Shown piece after piece: positions 16,712 to 23,292 of a DNA stretch of 36,820 nucleotides. Position 1 is the first letter of the stretch; each line of letters opens with the position of its first letter. A program made the translations under genes and the position numbers. The stretch is taken from the IMG/VR virus record IMGVR_UViG_3300025889_000369, positions 1-36,820 of that record. One strand, given 5' to 3'. Source of the stretch: a virus. The notes beneath the pieces are model-generated. The model was not told the DNA's origin. It saw nothing but the letters and a program-made list of their open reading frames with translations, and searched no databases.

Positions 16712-17230
16712 ATGATTAGAAATTATTACACCGACTCGTACAAATCAGCTATACCAGTCACTCCAAGTGATACGTTACTTATAGATGGTAGAGCAAAAGC
16801 TTCAACTCCAATAGGGGCTTGGAAGCAATACAATTTATATATAGGTAACTCACCAAGTACTTTACCTGTTACAACAACTTCAAATAACAATGTTGTTAAC
16901 AACTCAGTTAATGTAGGTTTAAAATCTCCAAATCCGTTGATTAAAGTTGGTATGAGAGTTACAGGCACTGGATTACCAGATGCAGGTTTACTAGTAGCAA
17001 CAGTGGTTGATGCTAGTAACTATACTTTATCTCAAGCAGATAGTATAGCTGCTGATGCTACTTTAACGTATAGTTATGATAGTGAATCTAAAATAAAAGT
17101 ACATACAATAAACAATGAAGCAATAGAATTTGTTAATCCTACTCAAGGATCAATATTACCCGTAAGTGTAGTTCAAGTTTACTCTACAGGAACAGATGGT
17201 GGTGTATTAAATTTAGTAGCTTTAAGTTAA
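16712..17230 (+). CDS. Probable virion protein with 'VTGTGLP' beta module (172 aa)
   Basis: Residues 62-120 form a small beta module: NNSVNVGLKSPNPLIKVGM, then RVTGTGLPDAGLLVATVVD, then YTLSQADSIAADATLTY. The same pattern recurs in three downstream virion-region proteins. The C-terminus (IEFVNPTQGSILPVSVVQVY, then STGTDGGVLNLVAL) resembles small capsid- or tail-associated proteins that end in an 'ILPV-V--V-.TGT' strand pair. A structural role is likely; which virion part is unknown. It follows the previous gene by 6 bases. Confidence 0.68.
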   Translation: MIRNYYTDSYKSAIPVTPSDTLLIDGRAKASTPIGAWKQYNLYIGNSPSTLPVTTTSNNNVVNNSVNVGLKSPNPLIKVGMRVTGTGLPDAGLLVATVVDASNYTLSQADSIAADATLTYSYDSESKIKVHTINNEAIEFVNPTQGSILPVSVVQVYSTGTDGGVLNLVALS

Positions 17231-17247
17231 AATAAATAAAAAAAACA

Positions 17248-17466
17248 ATGGATACAAAAATTACTAAAGGCAATGTAAAATCTGCTATCAAAGATGACAA
17301 AGCTCACATCGATTATTTAAAAAGAGATGTTTTAGATGATCAAAAAAAAGGAGGTAAGTACAAAAATATTAACCAAACAGCTGATGAAAAACACATATCA
17401 AAATTAGCTGGAGACATTAAACGTGATCATACTTTTTTGTCTAAACATATGAAAAACAATAAATAA
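17248..17466 (+). CDS. Small charged helical protein, function unknown (72 aa)
   Basis: MDTKITKGNVKSAIKDD, then two Lys/Asp/His-rich probable helices (AHIDYLKRDVLDDQKKGG; EKHISKLAGDIKRDHTFLSK). No cysteine, signal or membrane segment. Located 2 bases before the Ser-rich gene. Not recognised. Confidence 0.65.
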   Translation: MDTKITKGNVKSAIKDDKAHIDYLKRDVLDDQKKGGKYKNINQTADEKHISKLAGDIKRDHTFLSKHMKNNK

Positions 17467-17468
17467 TC

Positions 17469-18623
17469 ATGGGTACAAAAGGAAAAACAATAGGTGGTGG
17501 AATACCAGGATCAGGGAAAGACATAATCTCTGGAGGTCATGGTGCCGGTAGATACGGGCAACCACATAAATTTTATGGAGAAGGTGCAGCTAGATACAAA
17601 GGGCCACACAAACAGTTAGAAGATCTTTCAGGTGATGGTAAAATTACACAAAAAGATGTTTTAATAGGAAGAGGTGTATTAGAAGGTGATAAAGGACCTA
17701 AAAAAATGTCAGGAGAATCATATGGGGCAAATAAAATTGATGATCCAGAAACAGATCCAAAAACCAAAAAGCCTAGTAAACCAAAAAATTCAACAACAGG
17801 AAATGTTACTTTTAAAATAGATGACAGTGGGGCTACTTTAAGTAAAAGCAAAACGACAACTTCAAGCACGCCTTCTAGTTCTAGCTCAAAAAGCTCAACA
17901 CCAATTGTAGATAAGGGGGAGGATGTTTTTTATAACAATCTTACATCTTCTGCAAAAGATATGAGTGCTATGGCTGCAGCTGGAATTGATGTAAACGATA
18001 GAAAAGCTGTTTTAAATTATGGAAATACTAAGGCAAAAAACATGAAATCTAGTTCTAGATCGTCTACAAGTAGCTCTTCAAGTTCTGAAAATAATCCAGT
18101 TACAATTAAATCTATTAATAGTGCTAGTAATTACGCAATGCAATCGATGTTAGGCGATAGAAATAGAGATGTTTACGCAGGGGAAATGCAGTCTAAAAAA
18201 GACTCTGCTTCAGCTTATCAAAAAACATTTAAAAATTTAGTACAAAATAATTCAAGTGCAGGTTTAGGACAAAAGGTTTTAAAAGATTTTCATGATATTT
18301 CTGGAAGATATGGTAACAAAGCTGGTAATGCAAGAAGGAGAAAAAATAATATACCTGAAGTAAAATCTAAAACGGATTTAAAAGGTAGAACTTATGGCAA
18401 TATTGGTGGTGGTCGAACAGGCGATACTACACCTTCATATAAAAATCCAGACGCTCCTGGTGGTAGAAGTAGAATCGCAAACTCTCCTACTACATACTCT
18501 AGATCAACTCCTATATATGCTGATTTTAAACAGCTTTATGGGACAACGAATGATGGACCAAATAAAGGTATTCACAGCTCTAAAAGCAAAGGTATAAATA
18601 AAATTTTAAAACAATATAAATAA
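17469..18623 (+). CDS. Gly/Ser-rich protein with EF-hand-like calcium loop (384 aa)
   Basis: Low-complexity protein. The N-terminus is Gly-rich (GGGIPGSGKDIISGGHGAGR). Residues 52-63, DLSGDGKITQKD, fit the 12-residue EF-hand/dockerin calcium loop: Asp1, Ser3, Asp5, Gly6, Ile8, Asp12. It is followed by VLIGRGV. There are Ser/Thr-rich linkers at about 124-147 and 195-208, and a basic C-terminal third rich in Gly, Arg, Asn and Tyr (GRSRIANSPTTYSRSTP). The ordering suggests a flexible structural or virion-attached protein stabilised by calcium. It is not a motor despite the GIPGSGK stretch, which lacks a Walker B partner. The EF loop is seen; calcium binding is inferred. Confidence 0.72.
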   Translation: MGTKGKTIGGGIPGSGKDIISGGHGAGRYGQPHKFYGEGAARYKGPHKQLEDLSGDGKITQKDVLIGRGVLEGDKGPKKMSGESYGANKIDDPETDPKTKKPSKPKNSTTGNVTFKIDDSGATLSKSKTTTSSTPSSSSSKSSTPIVDKGEDVFYNNLTSSAKDMSAMAAAGIDVNDRKAVLNYGNTKAKNMKSSSRSSTSSSSSSENNPVTIKSINSASNYAMQSMLGDRNRDVYAGEMQSKKDSASAYQKTFKNLVQNNSSAGLGQKVLKDFHDISGRYGNKAGNARRRKNNIPEVKSKTDLKGRTYGNIGGGRTGDTTPSYKNPDAPGGRSRIANSPTTYSRSTPIYADFKQLYGTTNDGPNKGIHSSKSKGINKILKQYK

Positions 18624-18668
18624 TCAACAACAATCAACAATCATTAACAACAAACAAAATTAAAAATT
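18624..18668 (+). promoter_or_regulatory. C/A-rich repeated leader before the 95-aa gene
   Basis: The 45-base gap holds three imperfect copies of an AATCAACAA-type unit and almost no G, so it should be unstructured RNA. Such leaders suit efficient translation initiation in hosts that do not use Shine-Dalgarno pairing. The expression effect is inferred. Confidence 0.35.
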
Positions 18669-18956
18669 ATGGCAAAATTTATCTCAATTTATTCATCGGG
18701 AGCTGGACTTGACGGTGGAGACATTTTAATCGGAGTAGATAGTATTGTAGGAGTAGACGCTGCTTCAGCAACAACTACAGTAATCAAGTTTAACGGTGGT
18801 GTTCTTGACGAAGCTACTATTACTCATGCTTCAGTAGGAACAACTCCTTCAGTAAGAGATGCAATTAACTATGCATTAACAGCTAATCCAGGTGGTGTAA
18901 AAGCTAAAGTTGCTTTACCATCAGGTATTACAGTTAGTAACATAGTATTCTCTTAA
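18669..18956 (+). CDS. Small beta-rich, probably abundant structural protein (95 aa)
   Basis: MAKFISIYSSGAGLDGGDIL, a segment IGVDSIVGVDAASATTTVIK, then GTTPSVRDAINYALTANPGG, ending in a beta hairpin (KVALPSGITVSNIVFS). This pattern (MAKFISI ... VRDAI--AL-ANPGG) is familiar to me from small proteins in marine phage structural regions. Codon use is more C-ending (AAC, ATC) than in neighbours, as also seen in the major capsid gene. It has its own leader and is followed by the hairpin terminator at 18973. These suggest high expression, for instance as a minor capsid or decoration protein; this is inference. Confidence 0.7.
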   Translation: MAKFISIYSSGAGLDGGDILIGVDSIVGVDAASATTTVIKFNGGVLDEATITHASVGTTPSVRDAINYALTANPGGVKAKVALPSGITVSNIVFS

Positions 18957-18972
18957 TAATTAATTATGATAT

Positions 18973-18999
18973 GCCACAGGGTTTAGGCCTTGTGGCTTT
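18973..18999 (+). terminator. Intrinsic terminator after the 95-aa gene
   Basis: GCCACAGGG (18973-18981) pairs with CCTTGTGGC (18988-18996) as a 9-bp stem with one G-T wobble and loop TTTAGG, followed by TTTCATTGTTT. It is strongly GC-rich against an AT-rich background. Confidence 0.75.
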
Positions 19000-19011
19000 C
19001 ATTGTTTAGAT

Positions 19012-19323
19012 ATGGCTTTTAAACTTAAACCACCTTTTAGTAAATTTCCTACACCAATAGTAAATGTAGAGTTTGAAGAAGGTGATGTTATAGGTAGAGC
19101 TGATAAGCGTGGAAATATTTTAATTAATAAAAACGTAACCGATCCAGATTTAATAACTGAAACCATTAATCACGAAAATGTTCACATACATCAAATGGCT
19201 CGTGGAGATTTAGATTATGATGAAAAAGCAATGTACTGGAAGGGTAAAAAATATTTAAGATCATCTTTTGATGAAGGTGATAAAACTTTACCGTGGGAGG
19301 TAGAAGCTTATAAAGCAGAATAA
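19012..19323 (+). CDS. Mini HExxH metallopeptidase-like protein (103 aa)
   Basis: Contains TINHENVHIHQMARGDLDYD, giving the zinc-binding motif H54-E55-N-V-H58 in a helix, a WKGKKY segment, and LPWEVEAYKAE at the end, where Glu96 or Glu98 could be the third ligand as in gluzincin-type peptidases. At 103 residues it is a near-minimal metallopeptidase core. No signal peptide. It starts 13 bases after the terminator and ends 2 bases before the holin gene, so it may be expressed with lysis functions, or it may be a maturation protease (no other prohead protease is visible here). The HExxH motif is seen; activity is inferred. Confidence 0.65.
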   Translation: MAFKLKPPFSKFPTPIVNVEFEEGDVIGRADKRGNILINKNVTDPDLITETINHENVHIHQMARGDLDYDEKAMYWKGKKYLRSSFDEGDKTLPWEVEAYKAE

Positions 19324-19325
19324 TT

Positions 19326-19778
19326 ATGTCACAACCAAAAAAGAAATTTAAAGATACTAAAGTAGGAAAATTTCTACTAGGTAAATCAGGTATTATAAAT
19401 GTGATAGGAGATATACTGCCTGATCAAGGTGCGTTAAGTATGGTTAAAAACCTTATAGACAAGGATCCAGACCTACCACCACAAGACAAAGAAACAGCTC
19501 TTAAATTATTAGAGCAAGACACTATAGAATTACAAGAGGTATCAAAACGCTGGGACAGCGATATGAAATCAGATTCATGGCTTTCAAAAAATACACGACC
19601 AATAACATTAATATTTTTAACAATATCTCTTGTTATTTTTATTTTGTTAGATGGTTTTAATATACCCTTTGCTATAGATACAGGATGGGTTGACTTATTA
19701 AAATCACTTCTTATAACCGTTTATGTTGCCTATTTCGGTTCACGAGGTGCAGAGAAATTTAAATCAATAGGCAAGTAA
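19326..19778 (+). CDS. Holin of the 3TM type (150 aa)
   Basis: A basic N-terminus and an acidic helix (LEQDTIELQEVSKRWDSDMKS) precede SWLSKNTRPITLIFLTISLV, which begins a hydrophobic stretch at about 92-115. A second membrane segment follows at about 121-139 (WVDLLKSLLITVYVAYFGS), then RGAEKFKSIGK. The 'D-qE---rW-sDm-SDSWLSKN-RP' signature followed by membrane helices matches the GTA_holin_3TM family. It would permeabilise the inner membrane so the endolysin can reach peptidoglycan. Only two clear membrane helices are visible; a third would have to be the weaker segment at about 106-120. Confidence 0.82.
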   Translation: MSQPKKKFKDTKVGKFLLGKSGIINVIGDILPDQGALSMVKNLIDKDPDLPPQDKETALKLLEQDTIELQEVSKRWDSDMKSDSWLSKNTRPITLIFLTISLVIFILLDGFNIPFAIDTGWVDLLKSLLITVYVAYFGSRGAEKFKSIGK

Positions 19779-19793
19779 TCAAATTTAATTAAA

Positions 19794-20036
19794 ATGAATA
19801 TCAAAAAAGACCAACTAGAAAAAATTCAAAACTTTCAAAAAGACTTAAACAAGTTATTAAATGAAGTAGGATTTTTAGAAGCCCAAAAAACCGCGGTATT
19901 ATCTAAGTTCCATGAAGTTAACAAACAAACTGAAGACTTTAAAAAAGAACTAGAAGAAGAATACGGATCGATTAACATTAATCTTGAAGACGGTTCTTAC
20001 ACTCCTATCGAAAAAGAAGAAGAAGTTAAGGAGTAA
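19794..20036 (+). CDS. Small coiled-coil protein (80 aa)
   Basis: Residues 1-56 form a long heptad-like helix (IKKDQLEKIQNFQKDLNKLL ... VNKQTEDFKKELEEEYG), followed by a short strand INLEDGSYTPIE and an acidic tail. Small proteins with the same 'helix, then YG-ININLEDG' layout occur near lysis and packaging genes in marine phages; their role is unknown. Its stop overlaps the next start (TAATG). Could be a spanin-like or assembly factor, but no signal or lipobox is present to support a spanin. Confidence 0.7.
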   Translation: MNIKKDQLEKIQNFQKDLNKLLNEVGFLEAQKTAVLSKFHEVNKQTEDFKKELEEEYGSININLEDGSYTPIEKEEEVKE

Positions 20037-20263
20037 TGTCATCTGTTATTAGAAAAATCAGTATCGGATCTGATTATAAAACTGATGCGATGCATTATTC
20101 TTTGTCTCAATCTGTATATGGAGGTCACACTATTTCCAATATAATCTTTGATACAAAAGATAATTCTTATAACATTTACATTAAAAAAAACAACGAGGTA
20201 TTGCCATGGAAGAAATTTAATTCTAACATGGCTATATCTGTTGAGTATGATTTAGAATATTAA
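20036..20263 (+). CDS. Small conserved phage protein, function unknown (75 aa)
   Basis: MSSVIRKISIGSDYKTDAMH, then beta strands (HTISNIIFDTKDNSYNIYI), then LPWKKFNSNMAISVEYDLEY. The 'VIRKISIG-DYK--AMHY' start and 'WK-FN-NM--S-EY' end are a combination I recognise from marine phage genomes, without known function. It overlaps both neighbours by one base (TAATG), so it is translated with them just upstream of packaging genes. Confidence 0.72.
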   Translation: MSSVIRKISIGSDYKTDAMHYSLSQSVYGGHTISNIIFDTKDNSYNIYIKKNNEVLPWKKFNSNMAISVEYDLEY

Positions 20264-20868
20264 TGAAAAGCATTTATGATTTTATCGTTAAACCATTAGG
20301 TCAGCGATATAATAATGAAGTTAAGATAGGTGACAAAAGCCTTATAATTAACACTAAGCTTGAAAGTTTTAAATCTGTAAATAATATAGCAAAAGTTATT
20401 GAAGTTCCTTTAGCATACAAAACATCAATTAAAAAAGGTGATAAAATAATGATACATCATAATGTTTTTAGAAGATTTTATGATATTAGAGGTAACGAAA
20501 AAAATAGCAAGTCGTTTTTCAAAGATAATTTATATTTTGTTCAACCAGATCAAATATATCTTTACAAAAATAAAAACAAATGGATATCATTTGGTGATAG
20601 ATGTTTTGTAAATCCTCTTAGAAATAATGATGATATAAACGCTAATATAGAAGAAAGCCTTATTGGTATATTAAAATATAGTAATAATTCATTAGAAGCG
20701 CTAGGAATAAACGAGGGAGACGTTGTAGGTTACAAACCGTTTGGTGAGTTTGATTTTTTAGTTGACGGCAAGCGTTTATACTGTATGAAATCAAATGATA
20801 TTGTAATTAAATATGAACGTCAAGGAAACGAAAAAGAATATAATCCAAGCTGGGCACAAAGCAGTTGA
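20263..20868 (+). CDS. Double GroES-like beta-barrel protein (201 aa)
   Basis: Two consecutive segments each follow the Cpn10 pattern. First, residues 4-102: IYDFIVKPLG, a loop-like stretch (NNEVKIGDKSLIINTKLE), NIAKVIEVP ... IKKGDKIMIH, ending NLYFVQPDQIYLY. Second, residues 107-186: WISFGDRCFVNPLR, a loop, SLIGILKYS ... INEGDVVGYKPFG, then DGKRLYCMKSNDIVIKYE. The tail is EYNPSWAQSS. The 'FVxPL ... G-V ... GD-V ... DI' order recalls bacterial GroES ('DRV-VKP ... GEVVAVG ... VGDKVLF ... DDI'). It could be a specialised co-chaperonin (compare T4 gp31) or an unrelated barrel used in packaging, as it lies next to the terminase genes. Fold assignment is inference from pattern. Its 3' end overlaps the next gene by 56 bases. 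Confidence 0.6.
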   Translation: MKSIYDFIVKPLGQRYNNEVKIGDKSLIINTKLESFKSVNNIAKVIEVPLAYKTSIKKGDKIMIHHNVFRRFYDIRGNEKNSKSFFKDNLYFVQPDQIYLYKNKNKWISFGDRCFVNPLRNNDDINANIEESLIGILKYSNNSLEALGINEGDVVGYKPFGEFDFLVDGKRLYCMKSNDIVIKYERQGNEKEYNPSWAQSS

Positions 20869-21088
20869 AGAACTTATAAAAGTAGCTAAAGAAGCTATTG
20901 TTGATTCTGATGATGATATATCAGCTGATAGATTAAAAAATGCTGCTGCTACTAAAAAACTAGCTATATTTGATGCTTTTGAAATACTTAACCGTATTAA
21001 AGAAGAAGAAGATATGTTAAACAATAAACCTAAAGAAGAAGCTAAAGCTAAACCTTTTGGAGGTTTTGCCGAAAGAAGATCTAAGTAA
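20813..21088 (+). CDS. Candidate small terminase subunit (91 aa)
   Basis: Mostly helical: KKNIIQAGHKAVEELIKVAK, then DDDISADRLKNAAATKKLAI and FDAFEILNRIKEEEDML, then a basic disordered tail (KAKPFGGFAERRSK). It sits immediately upstream of the large terminase, sharing one base with it (TAATG), the usual place of the small subunit that selects DNA for packaging. There is no clear helix-turn-helix. The 'ISADRLKNAAATKK-AIFDAFEIL-RI' block is conserved before terL in related marine phages in my memory. Alternative: a terminase-associated accessory factor. The start lies inside the previous gene, as an A-rich context is available there. Confidence 0.6.
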   Translation: MNVKETKKNIIQAGHKAVEELIKVAKEAIVDSDDDISADRLKNAAATKKLAIFDAFEILNRIKEEEDMLNNKPKEEAKAKPFGGFAERRSK

Positions 21089-23292
21089 TGTACGAACAAA
21101 CTTTATACAAGGTAATAAATCCTATAAAGCCTCACGTAGTTAAAAAAATAAATAGATCAAAAAAGTGGGAGTACGGTTACAATAAAGAATACGATGTTAT
21201 TGTAATTAGTAGAACAGGTCAGATTGGTGAAATATACGAAATACAAAATTTAAAAATAGCTTTACCAAAAGAAAAAGATGTTTTTAATAAAACTGATAAA
21301 TGGCAAGCTCAAGAATACCCTAAAGAGTTAAAAAGAATAAAAACAGTATTTGATTGGAAACAATATCCAGAAGAGTTTAAAGAAAAATGGTATGCGTATA
21401 TTGATAAAGAATTTACCAAACGCCACGAAGGTTATTGGTTCACTAATAAAGGTAAAGCTACTTATATTACTGGTACTCATTATATGTACTTGCAGTGGTC
21501 CAAAATTGATGTTGGGCAACCAGATTTTAGGGAAGCAAACAGATTATTCTTTATATTCTGGGAAGCTTGCAAAGCCGATAGAAGATGTTATGGAATGTGC
21601 TACCTCAAAAACAGACGGTCTGGTTTTTCATTCATGGCATCAGGCGAAGCTGTCAACCTTGCCACTATCTCTAGTGATGCTAGATACGGTGTCTTATCAA
21701 AGTCTGGGGCTGATGCAAAGAAAATGTTTACCGATAAAATTGTACCAATTTCCGTCAACTACCCTTTTTTCTTCAAGCCGATTCAAGACGGTATGGATCG
21801 ACCAAAAACAGAACTTGCTTATAGAGTTCCCGCTAGTAGGTTTACAAGAAGAAAACTAGATACTAACGAACAGTTAGAAGAATTAGAAGGTTTAGATACA
21901 ACTATTGACTGGAAAAACACTGGAGATAATAGTTACGATGGTGAAAAATTAAAACTACTTGTACACGATGAATCTGGTAAGTGGGAAAGACCTGACAATA
22001 TATTAAATAACTGGAGGGTTACAAAAACTTGTTTACGTTTGGGTTCTAGAATTATTGGTAAGTGTATGATGGGTTCAACATCAAACGCTTTAGATAAAGG
22101 AGGTAGAAATTATAAAAAAATATACGATGATTCAGACGTTACCAGAAGAAACCGCAATGGGCAGACTAGCTCGGGATTATATAGCTTGTTCATACCTATG
22201 GAGTGGAATTACGAAGGATACATCGATTCTTATGGATTACCTGTCTTCGAGACACCCAAGAAAGAAACGAAGGGAATTGATGGCTACCCTATAGATATAG
22301 GCGTAATAGAACATTGGGAAAACGAAGTTGAAGGTCTTAAAAATGATCCAGATGCTTTAAATGAATTTTATAGACAATTTCCACGTACTGAAAAACATGC
22401 TTTTAGAGATGAAACAAAACAATCTTTATTTAATCTAAGTAAAATATATGAACAAATAGATTATAATGAAGATTTAAGAAACTCAAATGTAATCACACAG
22501 GGTAATTTTCAGTGGATAGATGGGATAAAAGATACAAACGTGCGCTTTACACCTAATAAACAAGGAAGGTTTTATGTATCATGGGTTCCAGAACCAAATC
22601 AGCAAAATAGAGTTGTTATTAAAAACGGTATTAAGTATCCTGGTAATGAACACATGGGTGCTTTTGGATGTGATAGTTATGATATATCTGGAACTGTTGA
22701 TGGAAGAGGATCAAAAGGATCGCTTCACGGATTAACTAAATTTAGTATGGAAAGCGCTCCACCTAATTTGTTTTTCTTAGAATATATATCAAGACCTCAA
22801 ACAGCAGAAACATTTTTTGAAGATGTATTAATGGCTTTAGTTTTTTACGGTATGCCATTGCTTGCTGAAAATAATAAACCAAGATTATTATACCATTTAA
22901 AAAGAAGAGGTTACAGAGGTTTTTCTATGAATAGACCTGATAAAACAATGCATAAGTTGTCTGTAACTGAAAAAGAAATAGGTGGTATACCAAATTCAAG
23001 TGAAGATGTAAAACAAGCCCATGCTGCAGCAATAGAATCTTATATTGAAATGTTTGTAGGCTATAACAACGAACAATATGGTTCTATGTATTTTCAAAGA
23101 ACATTAGAAGATTGGGCAGCGTTTGATATAAATAATAGAACTAAACATGATGCATCAATAAGTTCTGGTTTAGCTATTATGGCTTGCAATAAAAATAAAT
23201 ATAGACCTGTACCTGAAGTTATTAAACAAAAAGTTTCTTTAAGCTTTGCTAAATATGACAACAAAGGTTTTAAATCAAAAATAATTAATTAA
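21088..23292 (+). CDS. terL: Large terminase subunit, TerL (734 aa)
   Basis: DNA-packaging motor with ATPase and nuclease parts. The ATPase has a Walker A-like NRRSGFS at 175-181 and Walker B LKLLVHDE with Asp294-Glu295. The C-terminal RNase-H-type nuclease part has a first acidic residue in FGCDSYD (Asp529) and a second in PLLAENN (Glu594), followed by LLYHLKRRGYRG, with a possible third in the HDASIS region. At 734 residues it is longer than typical (~450-600), with an N-terminal extension of about 110 residues that contains a degenerate beta segment. It would dock on the portal encoded directly downstream with no gap. Confidence 0.92.
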   Translation: MYEQTLYKVINPIKPHVVKKINRSKKWEYGYNKEYDVIVISRTGQIGEIYEIQNLKIALPKEKDVFNKTDKWQAQEYPKELKRIKTVFDWKQYPEEFKEKWYAYIDKEFTKRHEGYWFTNKGKATYITGTHYMYLQWSKIDVGQPDFREANRLFFIFWEACKADRRCYGMCYLKNRRSGFSFMASGEAVNLATISSDARYGVLSKSGADAKKMFTDKIVPISVNYPFFFKPIQDGMDRPKTELAYRVPASRFTRRKLDTNEQLEELEGLDTTIDWKNTGDNSYDGEKLKLLVHDESGKWERPDNILNNWRVTKTCLRLGSRIIGKCMMGSTSNALDKGGRNYKKIYDDSDVTRRNRNGQTSSGLYSLFIPMEWNYEGYIDSYGLPVFETPKKETKGIDGYPIDIGVIEHWENEVEGLKNDPDALNEFYRQFPRTEKHAFRDETKQSLFNLSKIYEQIDYNEDLRNSNVITQGNFQWIDGIKDTNVRFTPNKQGRFYVSWVPEPNQQNRVVIKNGIKYPGNEHMGAFGCDSYDISGTVDGRGSKGSLHGLTKFSMESAPPNLFFLEYISRPQTAETFFEDVLMALVFYGMPLLAENNKPRLLYHLKRRGYRGFSMNRPDKTMHKLSVTEKEIGGIPNSSEDVKQAHAAAIESYIEMFVGYNNEQYGSMYFQRTLEDWAAFDINNRTKHDASISSGLAIMACNKNKYRPVPEVIKQKVSLSFAKYDNKGFKSKIIN

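Noticed and set aside
17469-17530. GIPGSGK at the start of the Ser-rich protein looked like a Walker A loop
   Set aside because: There is no Walker B or nucleotide-binding fold; the stretch is simply Gly-rich and disordered.
20791-21099. Complement frame across the candidate small terminase gene
   Set aside because: Antisense of a conserved-looking coding region with translational coupling; hydrophobic composition is a by-product.
21350-21859. A 169-codon frame inside the large terminase gene
   Set aside because: It runs over the terminase ATPase region with a clear Walker A frame; product has no recognisable pattern.
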